From assembly GCA_009760855.2 (NCBI GenBank), contig WPIO01000050.1:1785001-1847500 (forward strand): 62,500 nucleotides of DNA. The letters run 5' to 3'. The notes beneath the pieces were generated by a model, which saw only the letters and a list, made by a program, of their open reading frames with translations, searched no databases and was not told where the DNA came from. Positions within the stretch are counted from its first letter, which is position 1. Each line of letters starts with the position of its first letter. Below are positions 23,588 to 35,665 of this stretch, piece by piece. Position numbers and translations under genes: made by a program. Source of the DNA: Cristatella mucedo. Its lineage: Eukaryota > Bryozoa > Phylactolaemata > Cristatellidae.

Positions 23588-25089
23588 GGCCCAATTCCCA
23601 GCTAGGGGCCATCTTGCACTCATGCTGGTGGCCGTCATCAGGTCAGACATTGCATCCCGATAAAAAAAATTTGCATCACATTCATAGCAGACCCACGTGT
23701 GGTCTTAGGTACAAACAGCAATTGGTTCTGATGCATAGAGCTGCATAGAAATATCCCAACTAGCGAGTCAAATTCTGAACTCAGGTGAGCAGGTGAGATT
23801 TATCTTTCATTATCCCCCTCCCTTCGAGTATTACCTGTTCTGGATGGGACATATTAGGCTTGACATCGCATCGGCTATCTCACGAATAAGCTCCGGGATG
23901 AGATCTCGTGCCGAAGAAAGTCACGGACGGGATGGTCCGAACAGACAGACACCGACCACTAACGTAGTTTTACAGAAGCACTTGGCGACCGATGCGGTTG
24001 CTGTGCCAAGCCTGTCTCTACAAGGCTGCAGGCTTAAAGATCCGTGCAGACGACTGATTGCCAACACAGCCGCGATCCGACCGTTCCCGCCTCCAAGCAA
24101 AAGAGAAGATAGCAATATTTACTCGTACTCGTGCGGCACCGGTGCAACAAAGAGGACTAATGGGCAAAGCTGGCCGCTCGACCGTTCGGGCCCGAGTCGC
24201 TTGTCCCAGCTGTGCATTGGCTGCATTAGGCTTAAATGAACAGTGTGAACAGAGCGCCATGCATGGACGCCTGACTGCAGGCACGTGCACGCTTTCATGG
24301 AACCTTCCCTGGAACGGTCCATTAAAGCTGGACGGCAAATCGCAGCGATTTGCTGAACCGTGGCCGACTGCTTGAGGCCAGGTAGGGCTTGCTAGCTCCT
24401 CTCCAACATCTGAGCTTTTCCATCGGAACAGTGGAGCAACAGAGCATGCCTCTTTAATGGCCCCAACTAAAAACCCTTCGTGGCATGGCAATCTGCAAAC
24501 GACAAGCCGTGGCCTTTGTACCGAACGGCTGTAATAATCATTTACCCATTTGCCAATCTTCGTCGCGACATTTGCATTTGCTACAACTCGCCGAGCTCAC
24601 GCGAGCTTATGCTGTAAACCACTGGCCCGCCCAGATTCGCATTTGCGACACTACGCAGCCAGAACTATGCGAGTGGCATCTACCAGGTTTTATTTTCCTA
24701 GAGCAAATCTGAGCTTCCTTCTCCTTCTTTCTCTCGAGAAGAGAGTGCAATGCCTGCTGCACTGTCAGATCTGCACTAAAGTCAGCTGTAGGCCCCGGTC
24801 GTCCGAAGGGACAACTCGTGACATACTTGCAGAATCACCAGGAGCAATGAAAAAGCCCAACAGCTTGAGAAGACTTCAGAGGAATATTCTGGAAATTCAG
24901 GCAATTAAAATACCTTCGACCTACCGTCAAATGATTCGAATGCAATAATGTGAAGTGTCCGCATGCGACTAGAAACACTCAGAGGTGGCTTGGTGAATAG
25001 ACTCTGGTGACAGAAACAAGCACCGATTACCTCGGCATTTATTTACATGGTCGGTCGCAAGCTGGTTCGTCGGCGCTTTCCAGCAGGTA
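23588..25089. other. Unassigned stretch
   Basis: Rich in GCCGA words with overlapping open frames on both strands at 23,793-24,491 (up to 157 codons). None shows a domain, and the mirrored openness points to composition rather than coding. Confidence 0.4.
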
Positions 25090-25154
25090 AGTGAGAGATA
25101 GAATGAGTGAGAGTGAGGGAGAGAGAGAGAGAGAGCGAGAGAGAGAGGGAGGGG

Positions 25155-25231
<77 letters not shown>

Positions 25232-25236
25232 AGAGA
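25090..25236 (+). repeat. (GA)n microsatellite
   Basis: Imperfect GA/GGGA leader then pure GA. Confidence 0.95.
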
Positions 25237-25299
25237 GCATGAAAGAAAAGAAAAATTGAGTGGGGGACAGAAAGAGTAATTAGAAAAGATGAGTTTTTT

Positions 25300-25351
25300 G
25301 TGTGTGCATGCGTGTGCATTAGCGTGTTCGTGTGCATATGCGTGTGCGCGC

Positions 25352-25396
<45 letters not shown>
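25300..25396 (+). repeat. (GT)n microsatellite with CGTGTGC leader
   Basis: Imperfect TGTGCATGCGTG units lead into about 50 bp of pure GT. Confidence 0.93.
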
Positions 25397-26149
25397 CATG
25401 TCGTTTCTAGGACATGCGAGTGCGTTTTTTGAGTGCATTCCTACTGACTCGTAGCAAGGAATTTTTCAAGGAGCTAACGAAATACCTTGGAAGAGCGTAG
25501 CGGAAAGTTAAAGAAACTATTGTGTCAGAAGTCCTTTTTTATGAGCTCACAGTTAAGAAGCCCATATCGGGCATGCTACTTCCTAATCGCCTCCCATTTA
25601 CTTGAAGTGACTGAGCGATTGTGTCCCGAGATCTCGTTCCCTATTTTCGATATGTCATGTATTGATTGGCGATAGGCTCACTACTTTATTTACCTTTGTT
25701 TGTAAAAACAACAATTATTTGTCTTCGGATAGGCTTGAATTTTAAGATTTTAACGAGGGATTTGGCTGCAATTTAGTGATATTCCTTATTTGTCCGGATT
25801 GCCACACTGGATTAGAGCACGCACGAACGACAAGTCTCATGGCGACTTACAACAGTTAGCATCCGTAGCACGCACCAGTGTAATGAGTATTGAAGATGGT
25901 TTTCATAAAATATGCTCATGCATTTCTCTCGTAAATTAGAGCTCCAGAGAAAGTCTGAAGAGAGACTTCTCTCTAAAAGGAACGACTTGACACCGGATAA
26001 AATTCAAAGGCGCCTCCCTGGGACGCTGCTTTAGCTCTCCTCAGGGGCACGCGGCACTAGCCTAAGAGATACTTTGGCTCCCTCTAGGACTAGAGACACC
26101 CTCCGAAGGGAAACTAAAATACTTTACATGAAAGGTGCGCAGCCAAAAA
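25397..26149. other. Unassigned stretch
   Basis: Nothing recognised; AT-rich with no long open frame. Confidence 0.4.
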
Positions 26150-26224
26150 TGAAATGTAAAGCGCCTTGAAAGAGATTGAGTTCTCTGAGGGCACTTTATC
26201 CACTAAATTATTATTATTATTATT
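26150..26224 (+). mobile_element. Solitary L2 3' tail
   Basis: Only the last ~60 bp of the L2 (AAATGTAAAGCGCCTTGAAA, AGAGATTGAGTTCTCTGAGG, then (TTA)n) is present, an extreme 5' truncation. Confidence 0.88.
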
Positions 26225-26315
26225 AACGTCGGCAGCAAAACTCAGTGCTGCCTGAAATTGAACGAGATGACGCTACGTGAGATGTTGGCCAAAGTCTGAT
26301 CGCATGGTTTTCATA

Positions 26316-26470
26316 CATGCACAGATACATGTACAGATACATGCACAGATACATGTACAGATACATGCACAGATACATGCACAGACACATGCACAGATAC
26401 ATGCACAGACACATGCACAGATACATGCACAGACACATGCACAGATAAATGCACAGACACATGCACCGGT
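26316..26470 (+). repeat. 12-bp minisatellite, ACATGCACAGAT/C
   Basis: About 12-13 units. Period-two alternation of GATAC and GACAC gives a 24-bp higher-order pattern in the right half. Regular peptide frames on both strands are artefacts. Confidence 0.95.
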
Positions 26471-27054
26471 ACATGCAAGCCGATGGTGCTCTTCCTCAAG
26501 CATGGGTTTTTGCCCTTCACTCCAAAAAAACTTGCTACGCCACATTTCGGGATGGTCGGAAGCTGCGCAGCAAAACTGCGCAACTGAGATCCCCTGAAAG
26601 TTTCTTCAAACCCAGTCTTATGGGAACCTTGCAGGGCCAATGTGGCGAGCGAGAAGCAGCTCACGCCATGACGCGCTGCCCCGGCAGGCTTATGTTTGCT
26701 TTTTCTTTGCAGCTCCGTCTCAAACAAGTAGCGGAGTTTTGTATCTCTGAAGACACATTAAAGCTGCAACGAGCATCACTCCGAAAGCGCTCTTTGCCCT
26801 TTGCTCTACGCCCTTTGAAAGGTATTGCACTATTGCACTATGGAGAAAATGCGGTGCACCTGATCGCCGGAGCGCCCGAAGCGGCGCCCCCCCCCCCCGT
26901 GACACACCGAACCGCACTTCAAACACCTTTAGCCCTATCTGAAAAGAGCTTTGCATCCATTTGGAGAGCTAAGTAAAAATGTGGAAATTTTATCTGATTT
27001 AGCAGCCTCATTTTTATAGCAGTAGAAGAACCTTAGCGGCATTCCCTCCCACTT
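26471..27054. other. Unassigned stretch
   Basis: The 175-codon frame at 26,449-26,976 begins inside the minisatellite and crosses a C-run (26,887-26,898); no domain. Not supported as a gene. Confidence 0.4.
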
Positions 27055-27150
27055 AAGCGAGTAATAAAGGATTTCCTGCTGCAGGACTCGAACCCCCTTA
27101 ATCCCCTATCTGGATCTCGAAGTGGGAGCGTCTTACGCACAGGCTATGAC
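27055..27150 (-). mobile_element. tRNA-like SINE head (possible)
   Basis: The minus strand contains GGGTTCGAGTCC, an excellent B box, and GCCTGTGCGTAAGACGCTCC in the position of an A box about 45 bp before it. No complete cloverleaf could be folded by eye, and no copy was found elsewhere. Confidence 0.4.
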
Positions 27151-27277
27151 GTATGAGTGAGAGCACGATGCTGAACGTAGACTACCCAAAGGCGTCCACC
27201 CAACCACCAGCTATAAGCGGCTTTCTGAGCTCGGTAGGACCTAGAAGCAGCGTAGCTTTCGGCAGGGTATAGCTCCA

Positions 27278-27420
27278 GCGGTGAGATGCTGGCGCGTGGC
27301 CTCCATGGTCGAGGGTTTTCGAACAATTACAGCAGCAATTTCCTTATTGGCAGCTGCAAGAGGACGAAAGATCTCCTCAGGGCTCTTCTGGCGCCATCGA
27401 AATGAGGCCGCTCTCTCGGC
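27278..27420 (+). mobile_element. Decayed SINE, family 2
   Basis: GAGATGCTGGCGCGTGGCCTCC and GAGGGTTTTCGAAC occupy the A- and B-box positions. The body GGCAGCTGCAAGAGGACGAA and CAGGGCTCTTCTGGCGCC parallels the family 2 copies at 7.4 and 35.2 kb. Confidence 0.55.
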
Positions 27421-28033
27421 TGCCCTTTACTTGCGTCACTTTCCTTTGCTCATCTCCTGGCGGCAAATGGGGCGTTTCCAGCAGCGTTCGCTCGGAAGCT
27501 TCCGGAGCAGTCCTCACACGGTCCTACTAGCCTTTGAGAATGCTCAAGCATATCTTAGGTGCTGTGCCGAGCGACTAGCGTCCGAAATGTTATTGCACCT
27601 CTGAGGCCTCTTACGATAGGCTGAATACTGAGAGCTGGCATTAGTTCATTGATCTCGGAACTCTCGCATGCCGAGACACTAGTGAGCCGAAGTACCACTG
27701 TACTTACCATCTTTGCCATTTTTGAAGAGGCAAGCCGATTAATTCGCTGCACTGAGCCCGGCCTAATGGCGTTCAGCAGTCTAAAAGAACAATATGTCAT
27801 GAAAACTCACTTTGTAGAGACTATGCACTCACGTATTATAGTGCAAGAAACAATAGGCAAACTTGAGTATTCAAGAACAGATTTATACCATGCTGTTAAT
27901 CTTTTCAAATTTTCTGAGCCGCTGTTGGGCAATGTAGAGGCACAGAGGGTACGTCGGTCGGCAGCACGTGTGACGTTGTGACTGTCAAAAACGCATGCCA
28001 GATGCGCCTATGGCTTGGTTTTATATCTCCAAT

Positions 28034-28212
28034 CAAGGGCGGAGCCAGGGACAGGGCACAGGGGCGATTGCCCCCCTGTCCCCTGTCCATGGAACAGGGG
28101 AGCAATTGCCCCCCTGTCCCATGGACAGAGGGAAGTACCTATATTTCCCCAGGCCCAAGGGGCAGGAGCAGTGTACCTTGCCGCCAACCTGAGAATCCTG
28201 TCTCCGCCCCTG
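28034..28212 (+). mobile_element. Small hAT-type MITE with GGGGCGGAGCCAGG-like ends
   Basis: A 179-bp element starting CAAGGGCGGAGCCAGG and ending CCTGTCTCCGCCCCTG; the ends are inverted repeats with two or three mismatches. The flanking octamers TCTCCAAT and CCTCCACT match at six of eight positions, as expected for an aged 8-bp hAT target duplication. The interior holds two direct copies of ATTGCCCCCCTGTCCC near CCATGG. No coding capacity. Confidence 0.82.
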
Positions 28213-28599
28213 CCTCCACTACCATTCGTTGCCAAAGAAACACTAGAGCGTGCTAATTAAATACGGCATGCCAGCATGACAGCTTTTTAGGAACTTTTGC
28301 AAGCGAACTATGTAGTGCCTTTCCTTTTCTGTAATTAGCAAATGGAAGCGGTAAACGTTCGGGCCTCTTAGGAATGCTCAGCCGAAGAATTTCAAAAGTC
28401 CAAAGCTTGGTTAGTCTTCATTTCCAGCATCAGAAGAGTGCAGATCTGAAAACTAACTCTATCCATATAGGCCATTTACTCTATCACAAGTCAGCGTCTA
28501 GACAGCTCCGTCGGCAATAAATGCTCGCTCGAACAGCAGTTCGAACATTCTCACCATGCCATCGCTAGTACTGATATTCTAAGCACGAACAACAAATTA
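28213..28599. other. Unassigned spacer
   Basis: Nothing recognised. Confidence 0.4.
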
Positions 28600-28752
28600 A
28601 GATTAGCCCAGTGGTCAAGGTAATCGCCTCGACCAAGATCAAGATCCATGTATTTGATGACAGAGGTTGCTGGCTCGAGCCCTATAGCACATGTGAACGC
28701 CTGAATAGAGATATAGTTCTCTGCGGGCACTATACAAATGAATAATATTAAT
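28600..28752 (+). mobile_element. tRNA-derived SINE, family 1
   Basis: Head TAGCCCAGTGGTCAAGG, B-box-like GGCTCGAGCCC, tail ATAGTTCTCTGCGGGCACTA then ATACAAATGAATAATATTAA. Confidence 0.88.
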
Positions 28753-30610
28753 TTATATTTACTCGTGCAGCCATACCCGCACAATTCGAATGTGCCGCCA
28801 ACCATTGGCTTGCAAGCGAGATGCCTAGAGCTTGCATTAAGTGTCGTCGTCTGGCTAAAGCTCACTGGATTCAGAAATCGTTGATGGCATAGGCGACTTT
28901 TTCTTTCGTGCAGCTTGGCGAGGTACTGACAGTCGAGCCTACATCTCTGCGCTTACAAACCGATCAGCTTTTTCATGTTTTAGTGCATGACCTCCCTCGA
29001 CACATGCAAGCAAAACTCGTGAAACTTGTGCGTGTGCAGAGGTTTCGAATATTTTCACCGGTGACAGAACAAAACGAAATCTTGCCAGTGCAAAAGTATT
29101 TTTCCCTACACGTTTACTTTGTACCGGATCATATTTCCTTTCATTTATTCGTCTCAGTTTTAGTTCCGAGAAGGAGCTCGGCTTCAAGCTGCACGTGAGA
29201 GCACGTCGATGCAGCACGAAGCTGCCTCCTCCCTCACGCTCACCCGGCCGCCAACCACCACTGCACCGGCGGGTTTCGAATTCTACCGCCTGCTCTATTC
29301 CCGATATTTTGCGTTCTCTAGTCTCACCAGTTGACCCAGCTAGAGAATAACTTGCCGCGGCACATGCTTAGATATTTTGCTTACCTCGGTGCCTGCTGGG
29401 AGCTACGAAAGCCACGTGCTAATGCCGGGTTCCCCTCTCAAGGGACTAAATAAAGTTCTCTTGCGAAGTGACCGGTTTCAATGAAGTAGGCAATACATTT
29501 AGCGTAATGGCTAGTTTCTTATTCATACGGACTCAGCACTCAATAGAATTTTTTGCACTTCTCACTGCAAGGCAGCCAGCTCCCGCCTTTGCCATCCCCG
29601 GATTAGAACTTACAACTGAAAGATGTTGCAAGCCAAGAGAATTCAGTTTATGATTGCTTGCACATCGTAAGTCTAAAATCGGCCGTTATTGTTTGAGAAA
29701 TGCCGTTTTAATCGTACTAATCGTACGAGTGTTTGCAAGGCTGAGTGATTTTTCTCTTCACCGTGCGTGCCTTACCTTTTACGAAACCATACAGACTCAA
29801 CCGAAGTTTTGCCGAAGAGTTTTTTATGGCGTACTCAAGGAAAGAATAGCCTTCTATGAGCTAACGGTTTCGAACAGATTCTACTCCAAGCAGCGAATAC
29901 GGACTGAGAATGATAACTGGACTAAGAGGAGAGCCAATAGAGAAATAAGTATAGCAGTAGTGGTGTAGTGCGTCTAGCAATGAAGTCGTCTCAGTAGTAG
30001 AAGAGATATCGTCACTGCACGAGAATCGTACAGCCGAATCTACAATGTACGACCCGAAAGGCAAACACTTATTTTACCGAAAGTCCTCAAGTACAGGAAG
30101 AAGGCAGCTAATGCATTGTTATGAGAAGGTCTAAGGGTGCCGGGAGGGCGAAACAGGTGCACGATGTCAGCTAAGTATGAACGGATCTAAGTGTGGCGTA
30201 TTTTAAGAATGAACCTTGCAATTGGTATTATCTGATTAAAATTGAAAGCCGTCACCACTGCTTAAGTGAAGAGGAAACGCGAGAGAGTTGTTTATACTTA
30301 AAATAAAAACTAACCTAGCGGCCACAATTCCCAAAAGCTATGGAGGCTTCGTTGCTGCTTGGGGACCAATGACACTAGTGAGTAATGAGAGGAGCCAAGC
30401 CTAGAAAGAATAAGAAAAATAATTAGGCCTTTAGCAATATGCTGACCTAAGCAGACCCCAATCGCGGACAATCAAAGAGCATGATTGACCATATAGACGT
30501 TGGAACTTTTGTGGATACTGCCTAGGCATCCACCAAGCGAAAACTCCTATACTGCTCTTACTGTGGTCGCTAGCCGTGCCAGGCTAAAATAGTAGCCCGA
30601 TCGCACAACT

Positions 30611-30637
30611 CTCCTATTTCGTAGGTAAAAATAGGAG
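30611..30637. repeat. Perfect 9-bp inverted repeat
   Basis: CTCCTATTT, a 9-nt loop, then AAATAGGAG. Confidence 0.85.
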
Positions 30638-30819
30638 ATCTTATAATAAAACTGCGAGTTGACGCAGTATTAGCACATCGTCAATTCGAGGACTTCGCTG
30701 ATTTAGCTGCCTCCATAGCAAAGCAGACGAGCTTCGAAGGCTTTCAGCCTGCTTTCTTGACTGGTACCAGTAAAAGCTTAAATTCAGAATTTCTGGCCCC
30801 AGAATATTGATCATTAAGC

Positions 30820-30852
30820 GTTTGCCGTCAGGATGCAGTTCTGACGGCAAAC
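30820..30852. repeat. Perfect 12-bp inverted repeat (hairpin)
   Basis: GTTTGCCGTCAG, loop GATGCAGTT, then CTGACGGCAAAC. No mismatch in 12 pairs. Not followed by a T-run, and in a eukaryotic context a bacterial-type terminator reading is not appropriate. Confidence 0.9.
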
Positions 30853-31099
30853 TCTTTCTTCAAGCGCTCACGACAGGCAAGACTTATTTTGTGCTTCAAT
30901 GCTTATGAGGACAGTATAAAGAATTTCAGGTGGCACCTTTGCAAGTCTAGACACAAATTTTAATTTTAAAACATCTTAAAGATTTTACACGATAGACCTA
31001 CTGATTAATGCAAGCATTTTGTCAGAATCTTCAATGGATAACAGCTATACAGGTGGGCCCAAGAGTACCTAAGCTGTGTATAAAGGATAATAATTAAAT

Positions 31100-31232
31100 A
31101 TAATAATTCGTTTATATAGCGCCCCAAGAGAACTTAATCTCTATTCGGGCGCTTCACATATGCCTTGGGGCTCGAGTCCACGACCTCAGTCAGACCTTGG
31201 TCGGGGCGAGCACCTTAACCGCTAGACTAAAG
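31100..31232 (-). mobile_element. tRNA-derived SINE, family 1
   Basis: Antisense copy with tail TTCGTTTATATAGCGCCCC...AACTTAATCTC, B-box-like GGCTCGAGTCC and head ending ACCTTAACCGCTAGACTAA. Confidence 0.9.
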
Positions 31233-31282
31233 GATCCATCCGAACTCCTCAGAGAGTGCCCCCTCTTGCTAACAATAATATC

Positions 31283-31365
31283 CAGAAAATGTAAAGTGCT
31301 TAGAGAGAGATTAAGTTCTCTGAGGGCGCTTTATCAAGTGCACTATTATTATTATTATTATTATC
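31283..31365 (+). mobile_element. Solitary L2 3' tail
   Basis: AAATGTAAAGTGCTTAGAGA, GAGATTAAGTTCTCTGAGGG and (TTA)n, with almost no upstream LINE sequence. Confidence 0.85.
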
Positions 31366-31593
31366 CAAGAAATCTCTGTACTATTTATTCTTTAAGCGCA
31401 AGCATTTTACAAGAATTTTAATGAATAGGCTTTCAGACTCAATGAAAATGCGCCCCTAAATGTAGTGGAACCACGATCGGAAGTGATCGACACCGGATTC
31501 ACCTGCTTGTGATTGACATGGCATCGGGCGCACATGCTTGCTCAGAATAGTCGTAGAGTCGGATCGGTTTCCAAATGCACAACAAGCAATAGT

Positions 31594-31656
31594 AATAATA
31601 ATAATAATAATAATGCACTTGATAAAGTGCCCTCAGAGAACTTAATCTCTTTCTTT
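31594..31656 (-). mobile_element. Solitary L2 3' tail, antisense
   Basis: (TAA)n, then TGCACTTGATAAAGTGCCCT and CAGAGAACTTAATCTCTTTC. With the copy at 31,283 it forms a short inverted pair. Confidence 0.85.
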
Positions 31657-31695
31657 GCCTTGCTGCTGAATAGGTTGACCTGGAGCATTTGATGA

Positions 31696-31947
31696 ATGGC
31701 CGAGTTCCATTTAAGGAAGCATGACGACTGCGTGATTTCCTACTGCCCCAACGGTGGCACCTTGCAGGACTCGATTTTTCCCTGTTGCAAAGGCGAGCCA
31801 GTAATGAGAGTGAAATGTGTGTATTGCAATTATGTCCAAAGCCATAATTTATCGCGAGCTGAAGGTGAAATTATATGGACGAGAAAAGCTATAGGGACAT
31901 TGTGTGGCTTTTTGCTAGACCCCTACGGTAGATATAGAGAACTTTAA
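31696..31947 (+). CDS. Unassigned small cysteine-rich open frame (doubtful)
   Basis: 83 codons starting ATG GCC with six or seven cysteines in the middle (ISYCPNGGTLQ, PCCKGEP, VKCVYCNY). I do not recognise the family. There is no signal peptide, and no second copy was found. It ends in sequence that merges into an L2/SINE-like tail (GATTAAGCTCCTTTAGGGTG at 31,952-31,971), so the frame may be the body of an unrecognised retroelement rather than a gene. Coding status is uncertain. Confidence 0.2.
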   Translation: MAEFHLRKHDDCVISYCPNGGTLQDSIFPCCKGEPVMRVKCVYCNYVQSHNLSRAEGEIIWTRKAIGTLCGFLLDPYGRYREL

Positions 31948-31985
31948 AGAAGATTAAGCTCCTTTAGGGTGCTATACAAGTGACA

Positions 31986-34900
31986 TATATACAGTTTAGC
32001 ACGTTCTTTGTATTCGTGGTCAAGGTACCGTTTCTATTTCAATGCTTGCATTATCAGTTGCAATCCTTGGTAAAGCGAAGCGTTGGATATGGTTTTAAGG
32101 TATCTATCAATAAAAAGCAGTTGCTGGTCACTACTAGCAATTTAGATCGGTCTAGAGATGATCAGGGTTTTGCTTTCCCGAAATGCCATTGATAATTTAT
32201 CACGTGAAGAAAAAGAGTTGCAGGAACTAGGAAACTAGTATTAGAGCGCAGAACTGAGCGCCACAACAATGTGATCACTCCGCGAAGCAAGTGGCTAGCA
32301 ACGTATCGGTGCTAAAAATGATTGTCTAAAGCAAGACCGACGACACTAGCCAACGGCATATCGCAGCAAAGACACCTATTGTCATCATTGCGAACCTACA
32401 AATGGCGAGTTAACGCTTTCAGCTGTGGAATGGGAGTTTCTGTCTGTCTGTGAACACACGGCATCACCATCCGCTGTCACCTGATGCTGGGGTGGAAGGA
32501 AAACAATCGATCTTTTGACGCTTTGACGAGGTCGTTTCGCCGGACAATCGCTATACCGAGCAGACACTTCCCGGATGAATGCCGCATTGTGGAGAATTGC
32601 CTGCAGCGATAGGCTTCGTGGTCCTCAGCCAATATGCGTTACATCAGAGAGTCCCCAATTGACAGACACTGACATCCCGTGCGTCGTGACGCCGTCAGTA
32701 AGGGAACAAAGGTGCTTGTCTAGGTGACTCAACAACTGCCCAAGCAGTCTGCACCTTATGTAGTCTCTACAATCGTTTAATCGTCTTTTGGAACTAGGCA
32801 AACTAGATTTTTTCAGACGAAAAAAATGCGTTAATCTGTGTAACCGTCGAATGTGGCTTGTGAACAATGGACACAAGCAGGAATAGTTTTGGAGGTAGAA
32901 CCTTGACCTTGATTGGCCTTTCGGATAAGTCCAACGTGTTTCATCCAGGAGCCCTTACTAGGAAGGCCCATGCCAGAGAGCAACATGGTAATGAGGATGC
33001 ATAAAAATTTTTACGGATGCAAATTACCTCGAGTCATTGGCATTAGGCTTCCATTAGGCTTCCAGGATCCGTCCAAATGGTCTCAGCAACACATGCCTTA
33101 CTTATACAAACTCCCGAAGTTGGAACCTGATGCTGCCGCTCACTCAACTAACAGCAAAACTAGCGAGCATTTTCTCTCCACATATCTGATTGACACCTGA
33201 ACAGGCCAGGCCGTTAAAGCTATTTTACCGCCTTGATAGGACCTAAATGAATTAAGGCTGGCAAGACTCTGTTCATGAGCTCGTTGCCGTAAGAACGGTC
33301 CATAAAACTTTGTTGAAGCAGCTCTGTGCAGTCTTACCGAAGGCGTCACACTTCAGTGTGCCAGAATAGATTGCAGCACACAAGTAGCAGCAGCTCACAG
33401 AGGTTCAGCTGGCTGAGGGAGCAGGGATTGGGAATCAGCACCTGGGTAGCCTAACATTACGCAGAGTGGCCAAGGGAAAAAAAGCAGTCCAAATTGTCTG
33501 CACGGGACTTTTACCACGATGTTTGCCCATGGTGCCGTAGCTCCAGGGCTCCATTCTCAAAGCTTTAGAGACACGCAATTCTTTCGTTGGCTAAAAACTC
33601 GGGAGAAGAGAATGAGTTCCCTTGCAGCTTTAGAAGCGCACCTGCTGGCCTGCCCTTATGTCACCCAAGCGCTCGCATTGCATCGTCAGCCTTCGCCGGC
33701 CTGCTACGTCGCGGGCATGGTTTCTGCATTAAAAAGTGGGCGGGGCAGAAATCCTATTTAGACTAGTTTCGGCGGCGGCAGTGGCCGCTATTATGGAGCG
33801 GAGGTTAAGCACAGCCAGCCGAAAGTCTGAACTAAGCGACCCATTCGAGCAAGGGCGCTGTCTCGTTCGACTTACTCGCATAGCAGTATGCCATCTTCAA
33901 GCGACCTGATCGGATCCTCGGGATAGCCGAATTTTCTCTTGGTCACCGCCTGCAAAGTGATCGTCACCAGCATGCAGCATGACGCTAACACTCAACACGA
34001 AATGCCACTCACTGCCTCGGAATTCAGAGGTTTATCAAAAGATTCGGGTGCGTGCATTCCGTTAGGAAGATCGGTCTTCTGGGAGCCGCTCGAGAGAGCT
34101 GCCATGCACGTACGACTACGTTCTTAGATAGAAACGAAAAATTGAAGAGCAAGCTTAGATTTTTCGCGTAGTGCTCCCGTAACTACGGAGCACACCCTGG
34201 ATTGAATAAAAGGTGATCCAGGTATCTAGCCATCCTGCACTCGCCTCGGTGCGCACGCCTTCGAGGCAGCAGGCAAAGAAAGAGCGAGCAATGCTGAACG
34301 ATGTCCTTACATTATGCCCTCGAAAGTTCGTGCACGTCAAAGGTTACAGCCATGTAAACGCTTTGCATACGCTCTCGCCAGTTGACGTGCGAATGCAAGT
34401 AAGCCTAATTAAAAATTCCGCTAATAGAACTAGACGGTAGCTAGCGAAAGATTCACGACGCGACTTGGAGTGAGAAGCAGCCTCTTGAAGGGACACCGAC
34501 AGCAACGGCCGACTCGCACTTTGCTTGCCAATTCCTGATTGCTCGCCCAAGCTCAAGCGGCATCAGATGCTCTGGCCGCTTGCCAAACCTCAGAAAATGC
34601 AAATGCTTGGCTGCAGCAGCTTTGATGCAAATAAGCGCTCGGATTGTCTCAATACGCGATGCGCTATGTCGTCACCAGTTAGGTTCACCAGGGCCTAAAG
34701 TAGTTCCTCGATTTAAGAACTCAGCTAATCGGGGGCGCGGGAATTCCTAGCTGAAAGACTGGCAGCAGGGCCGATTGGAAAATCGACGGAAAATCAATGG
34801 CCGCCAGCCTTTACTTGACTCGCTTCATGTGCTGTACTATTTACTAATGTCACCTAACGTATCGATATACACGGATCAGATTAGCCGAATTTTCCGATTG

Positions 34901-35114
34901 GTTGGAAAACTGACCGTATGAACGGCTAAGCATTTGGAAACCATGCTGCTCATTGGTCATGCAAATGTCACTGGTAGGCTACCAGCTATCCAATTAAGAC
35001 GAAGTTTGAAGTTCACGCTCCTTGATATGTGCTTGAATGTCTTATGACGGATACGATGTCACGTAGACTTTGTCGCAATCCTTGGTATGTCTTTACATCC
35101 TCTATTGATATGAG
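31986..35114. other. Unassigned 3.1-kb stretch
   Basis: The longest repeat-poor stretch in the left half. Open frames up to 95 codons on both strands show no known domain. A small tandem duplication CATTAGGCTTC occurs at about 33,040-33,062. No CpG island or RNA gene. Confidence 0.4.
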
Positions 35115-35295
35115 CCGTAATGGCACACTAGGTAAGGCGGTTGCTTTCATGACCTAGGTCCCGAGGTCGTGGGTTTGATTCCTGTGGTGGGCGATCCTTT
35201 ATCGCCACTGCAAGCGGTGATGATAGCCGTAAAGGCTCTTCTGTCGCTATACAAAAAGAGGCTGTTTAAGCAGCTAGGATCTTTTTTTATTGTGC
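35115..35295 (+). mobile_element. tRNA-derived SINE, family 2
   Basis: Head TGGCACACTAGGTAAGG, B-box-like GGTTTGATTCC, body ACTGCAAGCGGTGATG...GGCTCTTCTGTCGCTATACA and AGGCTGTTTAAGCAGCTAGG, ending in a T-run. Matches the copy at 7.4 kb along its length. Confidence 0.85.
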
Positions 35296-35414
35296 TCTCG
35301 AATCCTCCCCCGCAGTCGTCTTTGGTACCCTGTGAATTTCACAACTTCGCCAATTCTTATTCGACCGACGTAAAATTTGCAATTTGAGCTGAGATCTTCG
35401 GTGCTACATGATAG

Positions 35415-35665
35415 ATAAGAATAGTAATAATATATTTTTTGATAGCGCCATCGGATAAATTAATCTCTTTCTTGGCACTTTAAATTTGCTGCAAAGTAAT
35501 CATGATTGAATGGTTAGTAGTAGCATGCTTAATATCAACAAGTATAAAATAGTTAGAGGTGACATGCATAGGGTCAGCATGCAAATATGGCTGGTGGCAG
35601 CATGCAGAGTGTTAGCACGCATAAGCATACAAAGGAAGAATGACATGTACCAACTAAATGCTGTG
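35415..35665 (-). mobile_element. L2 3' UTR and tail remnant
   Basis: Antisense tail (ATAGCGCCATCGGATAAATT, AATCTCTTTCTTGGCACTTT) followed by the 3' UTR block CATGCATAGGGTCAGCATGC. Coding part absent. Confidence 0.85.

Larger units (their letters stand above)
28753..31099. other. Unassigned 2.3-kb stretch with hairpins
   Basis: No exon, LINE or SINE was recognised except the inverted repeats listed separately. Open frames reach 104 codons (29,654-29,968) without a known domain. A CTAAATAAAG polyadenylation-like motif at about 29,445-29,455 follows a CTCTCAAGGGA block, which could be the end of an old LTR, but no partner was found. Confidence 0.35.

Noticed and set aside
26223-26727. Regular Met/Cys/Ile, Val/His/Ser or His/Ala/Gln peptides
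   Set aside because: Translations of a 12-bp minisatellite (period divisible by three keeps every frame open).
30820-30852. Rho-independent terminator
   Set aside because: Strong hairpin but no T-run, and the window is eukaryotic.
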